From: Pelagerythrobacter marensis
Lineage (GTDB): Bacteria; Pseudomonadota; Alphaproteobacteria; Sphingomonadales; Sphingomonadaceae
Reading direction: 5' to 3'
Assembly (NCBI RefSeq): GCF_001028625.1
Contig: NZ_CP011805.1
Span: 2,155,001 to 2,219,000, forward strand
DNA length: 64,000 nucleotides
Below the pieces are notes generated by a model that was given only the letters and a program-made list of their open reading frames with translations, ran no database searches and had not been told where the DNA came from. Of the stretch, positions 41,931 to 50,422 are shown in pieces. The position numbers and the translations under genes are program-made. The stretch's first letter is position 1. Each line of letters starts with the position of its first letter.

Positions 41931-42392
41931 ATGACACAACCGGCCGCCTTCGCTTCCACCACTGCCAGGTTCGCGCTGCCCCACCTTTTTCCGGCGCAGG
42001 CTCAGAAGGAATTCGTGGTCAACGAATCGCTCGCACGGATCGACGCCCTGCTTCACTGCACGGTCGAAGGGACCGCGAACGAGCCCCCCGTCGACCCTGC
42101 CGAAGGGGCCAGCTGGATCGTTTCCGACACGCCTGCCGGCGCGTGGACCGGACAGGCCGGAGCCATTGCCGCCTATCAGGCAGGGACCTGGCTATTTCTC
42201 GCGCCCAACCGAGGAATGCGTATTTTCGACAAATCCAAATCGGCGTTTGCCCATTTCGATGGCGGGTGGCACTATGCCCTTCCACCAGCGCTGCCTGCGG
42301 GCGGCAACTCGATCGACGAAGAGGCGCGAACGGCAATCGGTAACCTGATCGAAACACTTAGAGTTGCAGGGATTCTTTCGGCAACTGGGTGA
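41931..42392 (+). CDS. DUF2793 domain protein (GTA-associated tail protein)
   Basis: This 153-residue protein has the DUF2793 pattern: ARFALPHLFPAQAQKEFVVN, LARIDALLHCTVEGTANEPP, AYQAGTWLFLAPNRGMRIFD. DUF2793 proteins follow gp15 in sphingomonad and rhodobacterial GTAs, and in phages are linked to tail fibres. The RBS CAGGAGCC is eight bases upstream. It closes the cluster; 190 bases follow without a recognised gene. Confidence 0.9.
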   Translation: MTQPAAFASTTARFALPHLFPAQAQKEFVVNESLARIDALLHCTVEGTANEPPVDPAEGASWIVSDTPAGAWTGQAGAIAAYQAGTWLFLAPNRGMRIFDKSKSAFAHFDGGWHYALPPALPAGGNSIDEEARTAIGNLIETLRVAGILSATG

Positions 42393-42585
42393 GGAACCCG
42401 ATCGCCGGTCGTGCGTTCGGGGGGTACAGGAGGGTCGTTTTCGATCAAGATTTCGGTCACAACATCCCAAATCGAGGCATTAATGCAACAGTTTTGGGCG
42501 ATTGGCCGCTTGCCTCCCTCTTGGGGAAAAGTTAGAAAACCCGCCACTCGGTGGCTCCAATTTCGCTAAAAAGGGGAATTACATA

Positions 42586-43671
42586 ATGCGGAAACTCGTC
42601 ATAGGATTGGCGATGGCCTCTACGGCCCTTGCGTCGCCTGCCCTCGCCCGTGACGGCCAATGGTACATCGAAGGCCAGGGTGGCCCGATGATCGTTGAAG
42701 ATCTCGACTTCGACATCGTCGATGGCGATGGTGAAGTCGTCGATACCGTCAACGCCGATACCAAGACCGGTTACGACTTCGGTGGCGTCGTCGGTTACGA
42801 CTTCGGTGCATTCCGTCTCGAAGCGGATGGCAGCTATCGCCGTGCCGCGATCGATCAGCTGGTCGCCGATGGCGAGCAGTTCGATGCCGGCGGCAGCGCG
42901 AGCGCGCTTGCGTTCATGCTCAACGGTCTGTTCGATTTCGGCGACGATGACGGCCTTCAGGGCTTCGTCGGCGGCGGTGCCGGTGTTGCACGCACCAGCG
43001 TCGACGCAATGGTCGGCGGCCCGGACCTCATCGACGATTCGGACACTGGCTTCGCATGGCAGGCCCTCGCCGGCGTGCGTGCGCCGCTGACCGACGCGAT
43101 CGACGTTGGCCTGCGCTATCGCTTCTTCAACGCTCCAAACGTCGATCTCATCGACGCGAGCGGGGAAGCAGGGGAAACGCGTTTCCGTTCGCACTCGATC
43201 CTCGGCACGCTGACGTACAACTTCGGTGGCGCCCCGGCTCCGATGGTGGCACCGCCGCCGCCGCCGCCGCCGCCGGCTCCGACCCCGCCGCCCCCGCCGC
43301 CCCCGCCGCCGGCTCCGGTGTGCAACAAGGGCCCGTACATCGTGTTCTTTGAATTCGATAAGTCGAACATCACGCCCGAAGCTGCCACCATTCTGGACAA
43401 CGCCGTTTCGGCCTACACCAGCTGTGGCACTGCGGCCGTCATGCTTGCCGGTCACACCGACCGTGCCGGTTCGGCTCGCTACAACATGGGCCTGGCCGAG
43501 CGTCGTAACGCTTCGGTTCGCAGCTACCTTGCTGGTCGCGGCGTCCCGGGCGCACGGATCTCGAGCGAAGCGTTCGGCGAATCGCAGCCGCGCGTTCCGA
43601 CCGCGGACGGCGTTCGCGAGCTTCAGAACCGTCGGGTGGAAATCACCTACGGTCCGGGTTCGGGCATGTAA
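42586..43671 (+). CDS. OmpA family outer-membrane protein
   Basis: This 361-residue protein has a signal peptide (MRKLVIGLAMASTALASPAL), an N-terminal eight-stranded barrel (about residues 25-215) ending in a poly-proline linker, then the OmpA C-terminal peptidoglycan-binding domain with YIVFFEFDKSNITPEAATIL and MLAGHTDRAGSARYNMGLAE. It connects the outer membrane to the cell wall and is likely an abundant protein. Codons favour C-ending, highly expressed types. The 5' spacer of 193 bases holds no clear promoter, but a strong terminator follows. Confidence 0.95.
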   Translation: MRKLVIGLAMASTALASPALARDGQWYIEGQGGPMIVEDLDFDIVDGDGEVVDTVNADTKTGYDFGGVVGYDFGAFRLEADGSYRRAAIDQLVADGEQFDAGGSASALAFMLNGLFDFGDDDGLQGFVGGGAGVARTSVDAMVGGPDLIDDSDTGFAWQALAGVRAPLTDAIDVGLRYRFFNAPNVDLIDASGEAGETRFRSHSILGTLTYNFGGAPAPMVAPPPPPPPPAPTPPPPPPPPPAPVCNKGPYIVFFEFDKSNITPEAATILDNAVSAYTSCGTAAVMLAGHTDRAGSARYNMGLAERRNASVRSYLAGRGVPGARISSEAFGESQPRVPTADGVRELQNRRVEITYGPGSGM

Positions 43672-43694
43672 GTTTCGCAAAAGCGAACAACTTG

Positions 43695-43724
43695 AAAGGG
43701 GCCGGAGCAATCCGGCCCCTTTTT
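43695..43724 (+). terminator. Rho-independent terminator of ompA
   Basis: A 12-base stem (AAAGGGGCCGGA/TCCGGCCCCTTT) with the loop GCAA is followed by T residues, 23 bases after the ompA stop. The stem is perfect and GC-rich. Confidence 0.95.
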
Positions 43725-43762
43725 CGTTAGGGATCATGAAACCTTGGCAACAGGAGCTTTCC

Positions 43763-44293
43763 ATGACTCGTCTTCCCGTACTCGCCGCCGCAGTTGCATC
43801 GATCTCGCTCGCCGGATGCGCATCGACGCCGGCACCCACCGCTGAGACCCTCGGCACGGCGCAGCTCTCGCTCGCCAATGGGGCGCCGGCAGGCACGGCC
43901 GAAATCGTCGCTGCGGGCGATCACGTTTCCATGCATGTGACCGTCAGCGGCATCGACGCGGGTCCTCATGGGTTTCACCTGCACACGACGGGTGCGTGCC
44001 GAGCGCCGGATTTCAAATCCGCCGGCGGCCATCTCAATCCGACCGATAACGAACATGGAGCCGAAAACCCGGACGGCAGCCATTTCGGCGATCTGCCCAA
44101 CCTGCAGGTAGGCAGCAACCGCACCGCCTCCGCCTCGTTCGATCTCGGTCACGGCCGCGCGCGGGCGATGGAATGGCTGTTCGATGCCGATGGCACGGCA
44201 GTGGTGATCCACGCCGGGGCCGACGACTATCGCAGCGACCCAGCGGGCAACGCAGGCGCGCGCATTGCCTGCGGCGTGCTCGAACAGGGCTGA
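43763..44293 (+). CDS. sodC: Cu/Zn superoxide dismutase lipoprotein
   Basis: This 176-residue protein starts with a lipoprotein signal (MTRLPVLAAAVASISLAGC). The SodC pattern includes HGFHLHTTGACRAPDFKSAG, GGHLNPTDNEHGAENPDGSH and GDLPNLQVG, with the His ligands of copper and zinc, and GTAVVIHAGADDY near the end. It removes periplasmic superoxide. The ATG at 43763 has CAGGAG six bases upstream. The second Cys of the structural disulfide is in ARIACGVL. It lies downstream of the ompA terminator, so it has its own promoter. Confidence 0.93.
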   Translation: MTRLPVLAAAVASISLAGCASTPAPTAETLGTAQLSLANGAPAGTAEIVAAGDHVSMHVTVSGIDAGPHGFHLHTTGACRAPDFKSAGGHLNPTDNEHGAENPDGSHFGDLPNLQVGSNRTASASFDLGHGRARAMEWLFDADGTAVVIHAGADDYRSDPAGNAGARIACGVLEQG

Positions 44294-44383
44294 ACGCCCC
44301 CGTCTGGACGATCGTCAGGTTGCGAAAGCAGTCTGTTCCCCGGGTGCCGACCCTCGATCAGGCGGCACCCGGGGAAACTGTCG

Positions 44384-45997
44384 CTACAGCGGCTCGCCCG
44401 CGGCGCGTGCGCGTTCGACGAGCGAACTGGCCGCGGCCGGGACAAGCTTGATCGCCGCCAGAAGCAGGACGAACCCGATCGGGACCACGACCAGCGTCGA
44501 CAGGACTCCCATCGAGAGATCATCGCCATTCACGGCTGAAACGTATCCGACCATGAACGGTCCGATGCCCAGACCAACCAGCGTGGTCGACAGGAAGAAC
44601 GTCGCCGTCGCCAGTCCGCGCATCCGGGGCAGAACCAGCGCCTGACTGCTCGCCGCCGCTGCGCCGAGCGCCGATGCCGAAGTTAGCTGCGTAACGAAGC
44701 TCGCCACGTAGAACAGCGGCAGGCTGTCCGTGCTGTACGCAAGGATGAGCGGCGGAACCGAAGCAAGCAGGCCGAACATGACGACCCACAGACGGCCGGT
44801 GGCATACCGTTCCAGCAGATGGTCCGCCATTCGGCCGCCGAGGATCACGCCGAGGAAACCCGCGACGGCCGACGCCGCGCCCAGGAACCAGCCAAGATCG
44901 CTCTTGTCGGCACCCAGCGCACGCTCGGCATAGGGCGCGCCCCAATAGGCGGCGGAGTACGAGATGAAAGCCACGGTTCCGTAGCCGAGCACGACGGTGA
45001 GGAACGCGGGTGATCCCCAGGTGAGGCGGAACGTCGGCAGATCGCGCGACTTGAGCGACGTCGCCCAACTGAACACGGCGTAGTAACCCACGCCGAGAAA
45101 CAGCCATTGGTCGGATATTCCGTCGATCAGCGAAGAAGTTGCCGGGACCGCGCGCGAGAGAACGGTTGCCGCGACCGCAAAGAACGCCGCGCCTGCGAGA
45201 TTCAGCGCCAGCGCCGGCAGCCCGCGCATCGCCGCGCCGATGACGGTGAAAGGCGGGATGACCTGCAGCAGTTCGTTCACGAAACCCCGGAACGGGTGGG
45301 GATCTTCAGGCGTCGGCAACCCGTCTATCGCCCCGCGCACCGGCTCGCGCAGGGTCATGACCCAGAACGCCAGCAACACGCCCGGAATGCCAACGGCAAG
45401 GAAGGCCGCCTGCCATCCGGCCAGCCCTAGCGGGCCGCCGTCGGGAAAGGCGGCGTTCCAGTTTTCCACCACCAGCCCGCCGATCAGAAGCGAGACCCCG
45501 CCACCGATGTAGAGGCCGGACGAATAGATCGCGAGCGCGGTCGCGCGCAGGCGCGCGGGAAACCAGTCGGAAATCAACGAATAGGCCGCCGGGCTGGCTG
45601 TCGCCTCCCCGACCCCGACACCGATCCGTGCTGCCGTTAACGTCGCGGTATCGCGTGCAAAGCCCGAAAGGGCCGTCATCGCCGACCACAGCGCCAGGCC
45701 CAGGCTCATCAGTCTGATGCGTTTCCAGCTATCCGCCAGCCGGCCCAGCGGAATGCCAAACAGCGCGTAGAACACAGCAAAGGCCGTGCCGTAGAGAAAG
45801 CCGAGGTAGTCGTCTTCCACGCCCAGATCGAGCTTGATGTCGTTGGCCAGGATCGAGAGAATCTGCCGGTCGATAAAATTGAGAACGTAGATCACAACCA
45901 GCACGCCGAGCGCATACCAGCTGTAGGCGGGCACCTTGTCGTTGTCGGGAACGGCGCCCGACTGCGCCTGCGGTGCCTCAGCCTGTGGTTCGTTCAT
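44384..45997 (-). CDS. MFS transporter (spinster-like)
   Basis: This 537-residue protein has 12 membrane helices. The first has YALGVLVVIYVLNFIDRQIL, the pattern of the spinster-like MFS group in sphingomonads, with the GIPLGRLADSWKRIRLM loop (motif A) after helix 2 and RIGVGVGEATASPAAYSLI at helix 4. Substrate is not known. It overlaps the queC stop region by about 20 bases on the same strand, since its start at 45997 lies after the end of queC at 45978. Confidence 0.9.
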   Translation of the reverse strand: MNEPQAEAPQAQSGAVPDNDKVPAYSWYALGVLVVIYVLNFIDRQILSILANDIKLDLGVEDDYLGFLYGTAFAVFYALFGIPLGRLADSWKRIRLMSLGLALWSAMTALSGFARDTATLTAARIGVGVGEATASPAAYSLISDWFPARLRATALAIYSSGLYIGGGVSLLIGGLVVENWNAAFPDGGPLGLAGWQAAFLAVGIPGVLLAFWVMTLREPVRGAIDGLPTPEDPHPFRGFVNELLQVIPPFTVIGAAMRGLPALALNLAGAAFFAVAATVLSRAVPATSSLIDGISDQWLFLGVGYYAVFSWATSLKSRDLPTFRLTWGSPAFLTVVLGYGTVAFISYSAAYWGAPYAERALGADKSDLGWFLGAASAVAGFLGVILGGRMADHLLERYATGRLWVVMFGLLASVPPLILAYSTDSLPLFYVASFVTQLTSASALGAAAASSQALVLPRMRGLATATFFLSTTLVGLGIGPFMVGYVSAVNGDDLSMGVLSTLVVVPIGFVLLLAAIKLVPAAASSLVERARAAGEPL

Positions 45998-46682
45998 ATG
46001 TTATCCCGTCCTCTATCCCAGCCTCTGCAAACCCCTTCTGCCGCAATCGGCAGCTATCGCAAAGCCCGCAGGCAAGCCCCGCCTCGGTGGGGGCATAGCA
46101 GGACCAGCTCATCCCGGTGTCGAGGCTGAGGCGCGCCGCCTCGGCGGCGATCTGCGCCTTGCTCATGAATTGCAGCGGCGCGCGGATCGACAGGGCGCTG
46201 CCTTCCGCGCCAGCCTTCGTACCGATGCGGGCCATCTGTTCGAAGGCAGCGATGAATTCCGGCCGGCAATCCGGGTATCCCGAATAATCGAGCGCGTTCA
46301 CGCCGATGAAGATGTCGTCGGCGCCCACCGTCTCGGCCCAGGCGAGCGTCAACGACAGGAACACGATATTGCGCGCCGGAACGTAAGTGACGGGAATATC
46401 CTCGCCCACGCCATCCGTCGGAACGGCGATATCGTCGGTCAGCGCAGATCCGCCGAATATCGTCAGGTCGAGCGGCAACACGACGTGGCGTTCGCAATCC
46501 AGAGCCGTCGCGATCCTGCGGGCCGCGTCCAGTTCCACCCTGTGGCGCTGGCCATAATCGATCGTCAGCGCATTGAGGCGGAAGCCCTGTTCGCGCGCGA
46601 TCGCGGCGGCGACCATCGAATCGAGACCGCCCGAAAGCAGTACGACAGCGGGATTATTCGTCTTGCCAGATTCCGAACCCAT
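45978..46682 (-). CDS. queC: 7-cyano-7-deazaguanine synthase
   Basis: This 234-residue protein has the PP-loop AVVLLSGGLDSMVAAAIARE and the zinc-binding C-terminus with Cys in SWSCYAPTEAGLACGLCDSC. It converts 7-carboxy-7-deazaguanine to preQ0 with ATP and ammonia, in queuosine synthesis. Other queuosine genes are not adjacent, although gluQ, which acts on the same nucleoside, is elsewhere in the window. The 20-base overlap with the MFS gene suggests translational coupling. Confidence 0.96.
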   Translation of the reverse strand: MGSESGKTNNPAVVLLSGGLDSMVAAAIAREQGFRLNALTIDYGQRHRVELDAARRIATALDCERHVVLPLDLTIFGGSALTDDIAVPTDGVGEDIPVTYVPARNIVFLSLTLAWAETVGADDIFIGVNALDYSGYPDCRPEFIAAFEQMARIGTKAGAEGSALSIRAPLQFMSKAQIAAEAARLSLDTGMSWSCYAPTEAGLACGLCDSCRLRQKGFAEAGIEDGITYERTTG

Positions 46683-46749
46683 CCGATGGAGCTAGGGCGA
46701 AAAGCGGGCCCAGGCAATCACAACCGTGGCAGCCTTCGCCCCCTTGCCA

Positions 46750-47151
46750 TCAGTGGCAATTGCCAACCCGGCGCGCTTCCGCCGTGAACTGAAACGGCAG
46801 ACCGCGTGCGATCCCCTGGCTTTCGATCTGAACGAGGGAGGCGTTTTCGCGGCGGATGCTCGTGCGCCCGTAATTGCTGCCGCGACATGTGTATTGCACA
46901 GTCACTTCGCTGGTGCCGTCTTCGACCACGTAATGCGAACAATTGCTGTCGGGGTGGCGCAGCTGGATCAGGTCCCGCCCGTTTCCGATACAGATCCGCT
47001 GCCGCTCGCCCCCATCGCGCGGGCGCAGTTCCCACGCCCCGGGTTCGAGCCGGTCGAGCATGGCAAGGCCGGGCGCCTGTGCCGCCGCGGGGAACAGCGC
47101 ACCGCCTGCGATCAGCACCGCGACAAGTGCAATGCGGCTGAACGTCATCAT
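46750..47151 (-). CDS. Secreted DUF3617-like protein
   Basis: This 133-residue protein has a signal peptide (MMTFSRIALVAVLIAGGALF to AAAQA) and a mature part with LEPGAWELRPRDGGERQRIC, CSHYVVEDGTSEVTVQYTCR and FTAEARRVGNC. The two cysteine pairs and the PGAWELR motif match DUF3617-type periplasmic proteins of sphingomonads. The function is unknown. GGAG precedes the first ATG (47151) by five bases and the second ATG by eight. Confidence 0.7.
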   Translation of the reverse strand: MMTFSRIALVAVLIAGGALFPAAAQAPGLAMLDRLEPGAWELRPRDGGERQRICIGNGRDLIQLRHPDSNCSHYVVEDGTSEVTVQYTCRGSNYGRTSIRRENASLVQIESQGIARGLPFQFTAEARRVGNCH

Positions 47152-47232
47152 TCGATCTCCGGCCAGTTTCTGCGACAGACTATCCATAGAACGCGCATCC
47201 CGGCAAGGCGTTGGACGGATGCGACAGCCCGC

Positions 47233-48126
47233 TTACGCTTCGATTTCGAACACTTTGGAACAGAACGCGCAATCGACCAGGATTTTCCCGGCCTCGTCGC
47301 GCATCTCGGCACGGTCCTGTTCGGGGAAACGCGCGATGACCTGTTCGTAGTGCTCCACCGAACACCGGCATCCACGCACGATATCCGGGCCGGGCTGAAT
47401 GCGCACCGTCGATTCCTCGTGGAACAGGCGCCAGACAAGCGCCTCCATCGACAGGCCGGGATCGGTCAGTTCCTCGTGCCGCGTACTTCCGGCGAGCACT
47501 GCGACATGCTCCCATTCAGGGTGATCGGGGCGCACGTGGAGCCTTTCCCGCCCCTCCTCACCATCGGCAAGGTGCTGAACGAGAATCCCGCCGGCAATGC
47601 ACCCTTCGGGGCCAGCGTGCGCGGCCACACGGATCAGCGTGGGCACCTGCTCCGATTGGGCGAAGTAGCTTTCGACGGCCTCCGCCAGCGATTCGCCTTC
47701 CAGCGGAACCACCCCCTGATAGCGCCCCTGGCCGTCGTTCATGTCGAAGGTGATCGCGAGATAACCCTTGCCGAACAAAGCCGGGAGCGACGGGTTTGCG
47801 CCAAGACCGTCCAGCCGCGCCCCGTCAAAATCGACATAACCCCGCAAGGCCCCGTCGCGATAATCGCAGACCAGGAGGCGCACCACACCTTCTTCGGTCT
47901 GGGCCTGCATCGTCAACTGACCGCTTGCGTCTTTCAGCAAGCCTCCGGCCAGAGTCGCCAGAACCAGCGCTTCGGCCAGAAGGTGGGTGATGGCGGGCGG
48001 ATAGTCGTGCGCGGCGAGAATCTCGTCGATCGTACGGTCGAGCCGCACGGCCTTGCCGCGCGCGTCACGCCCGGGGATCGCGAAGCCCAGCAGCCTGTCG
48101 GCGAATGTTTCAACCTCTTGCGTCAT
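47233..48126 (-). CDS. hslO: Hsp33 redox-regulated chaperone
   Basis: This 297-residue protein has the Hsp33 pattern: GRAVRLDRT-type start, GQLTMQAQTEEGVVRLLVCD and QSEQVPTLIRVAAHAGPEGC, and the redox zinc site as CxC in VRGCRCSVEHYE and CxxC in LVDCAFCSKVFE. It binds unfolding proteins under oxidative stress. The start ATG at 48126 gives MTQEVETFADRLLGF. It follows argF by 46 bases on the same strand, an arrangement common in sphingomonads. Confidence 0.95.
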   Translation of the reverse strand: MTQEVETFADRLLGFAIPGRDARGKAVRLDRTIDEILAAHDYPPAITHLLAEALVLATLAGGLLKDASGQLTMQAQTEEGVVRLLVCDYRDGALRGYVDFDGARLDGLGANPSLPALFGKGYLAITFDMNDGQGRYQGVVPLEGESLAEAVESYFAQSEQVPTLIRVAAHAGPEGCIAGGILVQHLADGEEGRERLHVRPDHPEWEHVAVLAGSTRHEELTDPGLSMEALVWRLFHEESTVRIQPGPDIVRGCRCSVEHYEQVIARFPEQDRAEMRDEAGKILVDCAFCSKVFEIEA

Positions 48127-48172
48127 GTCCGCGATATGGGGGTGTTGCCCGGGAAAATAAGGCGAGACGGGG

Positions 48173-49105
48173 TCAGAGCCGTCCGAAGCACCACAGCAGA
48201 ACCGATTTCTGCGCATGAATGCGGTTTTCCGCCTCGTCGAACACGACCGATTGCGCGCCTTCGAACACTTTCTCGTCCACCTCTTCACCAACGTGAGCCG
48301 GCAGGCAGTGGAGAAAGCGGGCATCGGGCCGGGCACGCGCCATCAGCGCTTCGTTGACCTGAAACGGCGCCATCGCGGCCAGCTTGTTATGGGCATGGTC
48401 CTGCCCCATCGACACCCAGGTATCGGTAACGACGACATCGGCACCCTCGGCGGCTTCCGCAGCGTCGGTCGTTAGCGAAACCTTCGCCCCCCCCGCACGC
48501 GCCATATCGACAAATTCCGCTTCGGGTTCGTAGCCCGGCGGCGTTGCCACGCGAACGTTGAACTTGAACAGGCCAGCCGCCTCAAGCACCGAATGCAGCA
48601 CGTTGTTGCCATCGCCAAACCAGGCGAGTTCCAGCCCGGGCAGGGGCTTGCCCTGTTCGATGATCGTCAGCAGATCGGCGACGATCTGGCATGGGTGCGA
48701 ACGGTCGGTCAGCCCATTGATGACCGGCACGCTGGCGTGACGCGCCATCTCTTCGGCCTTGGCATGATCGTCGGTGCGCAGCATGATCGCGTCGCACATG
48801 CGGCTGAGCACGCGCGCCGTGTCGGCAATCGATTCGCCGCGTCCCAGCTGGCTCGACGCCGAATCCAGAACCAGCGCCGAACCGCCCAGCTGGCGCATGG
48901 CGATATCGAAGCTGACGCGGGTTCGGGTGGAGTTCTTCTCGAACACCATGGCGAGCACGTGCCCGGCAAGCGGCGCATCGGCATCGGTCCGCCCCTTGGG
49001 CCAGCCGGCGCGCGCGGCCTTGCGCTGCTGCGCATCGTCGATCATCGCCGCGATGGCATCGGTCCCCGCATCCGAAAGGTCGAGGAAATGGCGCACCGGC
49101 ATCAT
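48173..49105 (-). CDS. argF: Ornithine carbamoyltransferase
   Basis: This 310-residue enzyme has the carbamoyl phosphate motif FEKNSTRTRVSFDIAMRQL, HPCQIVADLLTI and the ornithine loop FLHCLPAHVGEEVDEKVFEG. It forms citrulline in arginine synthesis. The start ATGATG overlaps the argD stop (ATGA), so either of two ATGs is possible. It is the second gene in argD-argF-hslO. Confidence 0.97.
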   Translation of the reverse strand: MMPVRHFLDLSDAGTDAIAAMIDDAQQRKAARAGWPKGRTDADAPLAGHVLAMVFEKNSTRTRVSFDIAMRQLGGSALVLDSASSQLGRGESIADTARVLSRMCDAIMLRTDDHAKAEEMARHASVPVINGLTDRSHPCQIVADLLTIIEQGKPLPGLELAWFGDGNNVLHSVLEAAGLFKFNVRVATPPGYEPEAEFVDMARAGGAKVSLTTDAAEAAEGADVVVTDTWVSMGQDHAHNKLAAMAPFQVNEALMARARPDARFLHCLPAHVGEEVDEKVFEGAQSVVFDEAENRIHAQKSVLLWCFGRL

Positions 49106-50292
49106 CCCGCTTCAGGAATCTGGTAATCGGCCGCACCGGCCGACAGTTTCTCGAAAAACTCGTCGATTTCGGCATCGCCAATGACCAGCGGCGGCAGAAC
49201 GCGAAGCGTGTTGTCTCCGGCTGCGACGGTCAGCAACTGGTGCTTGTCGCGCAAGTGGACGAAGAACGGACGGCTTTCGACCTTCATCCTGATCCCGAGC
49301 ATAAGGCCGGTACCCCGGACCAGTTCGAACAGTTCGGGATAGTTGCCGATGAACTGTTCGAGCCGCGTGCGGATGCGCTCCCCCTTCTCGGTCACTTCGG
49401 CGAGGAATTCGTCATTGGCGACCGCGTCCATCACCGCCATCCCTGCGGCCATTGCCAGCGGATTGCCGCCGTATGTCGATCCATGCGTGCCGAAAGTCAT
49501 GCCCCGTGCGGCCTTCTCTGTCGCGAGGCAGGCGCCGAACGGGAAGCCGCCGCCGATACCCTTGGCCGTGGCGAGGACATCGGGTTCGATGCCATAGTGT
49601 TCGTGAGCATAGAACTTGCCGGTCCGCGCCACGCCCGATTGCACTTCGTCGAGGACCAGCATCAGGTCATGCTCGTCTGCCAGTGCGCGCAGGCCGCTCA
49701 TGAATTCCTGCGATGCAGGGCGAATGCCGCCCTCGCCCTGAATCGGTTCGACCAGAAAGCCTGCTGTGGCCGGGCCAATAGCAGCCCTGGCGCCTTCGAG
49801 ATCGTCGAATTCGACGTACCGGAAGCCGCCCAGCAGCGGGGCGAAGCCCTTGTGCATCTTTTCCTGGTTCGATGCGCTGATGGTTGCCATCGTACGCCCG
49901 TGGAACGCGCTGGTGAAGGTGATCAGTTCGTGGCGTTCTTCCGCTCCGGCAGCCTGGTGATAGGCGCGCGCGGTCTTGATCGCGCATTCCACCGCTTCAG
50001 CGCCCGAATTGGTGAAGAACACCGTATCGGCGAACGTCTTGTCGACCAGCCGCTGCGCCAGGGCTTCGCCCTGCGGGCTGCCATAGAGATTGGACACGTG
50101 CATCAGCGTCGCGGCCTGGCGCTGAATCGCACCGATCAGCCCCTTGTGGCTATGGCCGAGCAGGTTGACCGCAATGCCGCTGGCGAAATCGAGATAGCGC
50201 GTGCCGTCTTCGTCGATCAGATGGCAATGGTCGCCGCGCACCGGGCGCACTCCGCAACGCGGGTAGACGGGCATGAGCGGCGTGATCGACAT
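49102..50292 (-). CDS. argD: Acetylornithine aminotransferase
   Basis: This 396-residue class III aminotransferase has VLDEVQSGVARTGKFYAHEH and the PLP Lys in DVLATAKGIGGGFPFGACLA; the start has MSITPLMPVYPRCGVRPVRG. It transfers amino groups to N-acetylglutamate semialdehyde in arginine synthesis (and often to succinyl-DAP in lysine synthesis). AAGGAA lies six bases upstream of the ATG at 50292; the longer frame is not conserved. Confidence 0.96.
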   Translation of the reverse strand: MSITPLMPVYPRCGVRPVRGDHCHLIDEDGTRYLDFASGIAVNLLGHSHKGLIGAIQRQAATLMHVSNLYGSPQGEALAQRLVDKTFADTVFFTNSGAEAVECAIKTARAYHQAAGAEERHELITFTSAFHGRTMATISASNQEKMHKGFAPLLGGFRYVEFDDLEGARAAIGPATAGFLVEPIQGEGGIRPASQEFMSGLRALADEHDLMLVLDEVQSGVARTGKFYAHEHYGIEPDVLATAKGIGGGFPFGACLATEKAARGMTFGTHGSTYGGNPLAMAAGMAVMDAVANDEFLAEVTEKGERIRTRLEQFIGNYPELFELVRGTGLMLGIRMKVESRPFFVHLRDKHQLLTVAAGDNTLRVLPPLVIGDAEIDEFFEKLSAGAADYQIPEAG

Positions 50293-50422
50293 CGGCTGTT
50301 CCTTCGTAAAGTGAACGATCGGGCAATTCGGAAACGACAAATGGCGGCTCATCAGAGCCGCCATTCGCACCGTCTAGATTTTCGCATTCGCCCGGTCAAA
50401 CATCGGGCGGAAAGCAAGCAGG

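Larger units (their letters stand above)
27234..42392 (+). other. Gene transfer agent structural cluster (RcGTA-like)
   Basis: Seventeen genes on one strand encode terminase, portal, protease, capsid, connectors, tail tube, tape measure, baseplate and tail fibre-like proteins in the order of the Rhodobacter capsulatus GTA. The cluster lacks integrase, replication, repressor and lysis genes, and its base composition matches the chromosome. These are the marks of a domesticated GTA rather than a prophage. The flanks are a DedA-like gene and ompA. Confidence 0.9.

Noticed and set aside
27234..42392. Active prophage
   Set aside because: No integrase, excision, replication, repressor or lysis genes and no att-like direct repeats were seen; gene order and families fit a GTA.
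43248..43320. CCG-rich tract as a microsatellite
   Set aside because: It encodes the proline hinge of the OmpA-type protein and stays in frame; a normal feature of this family.
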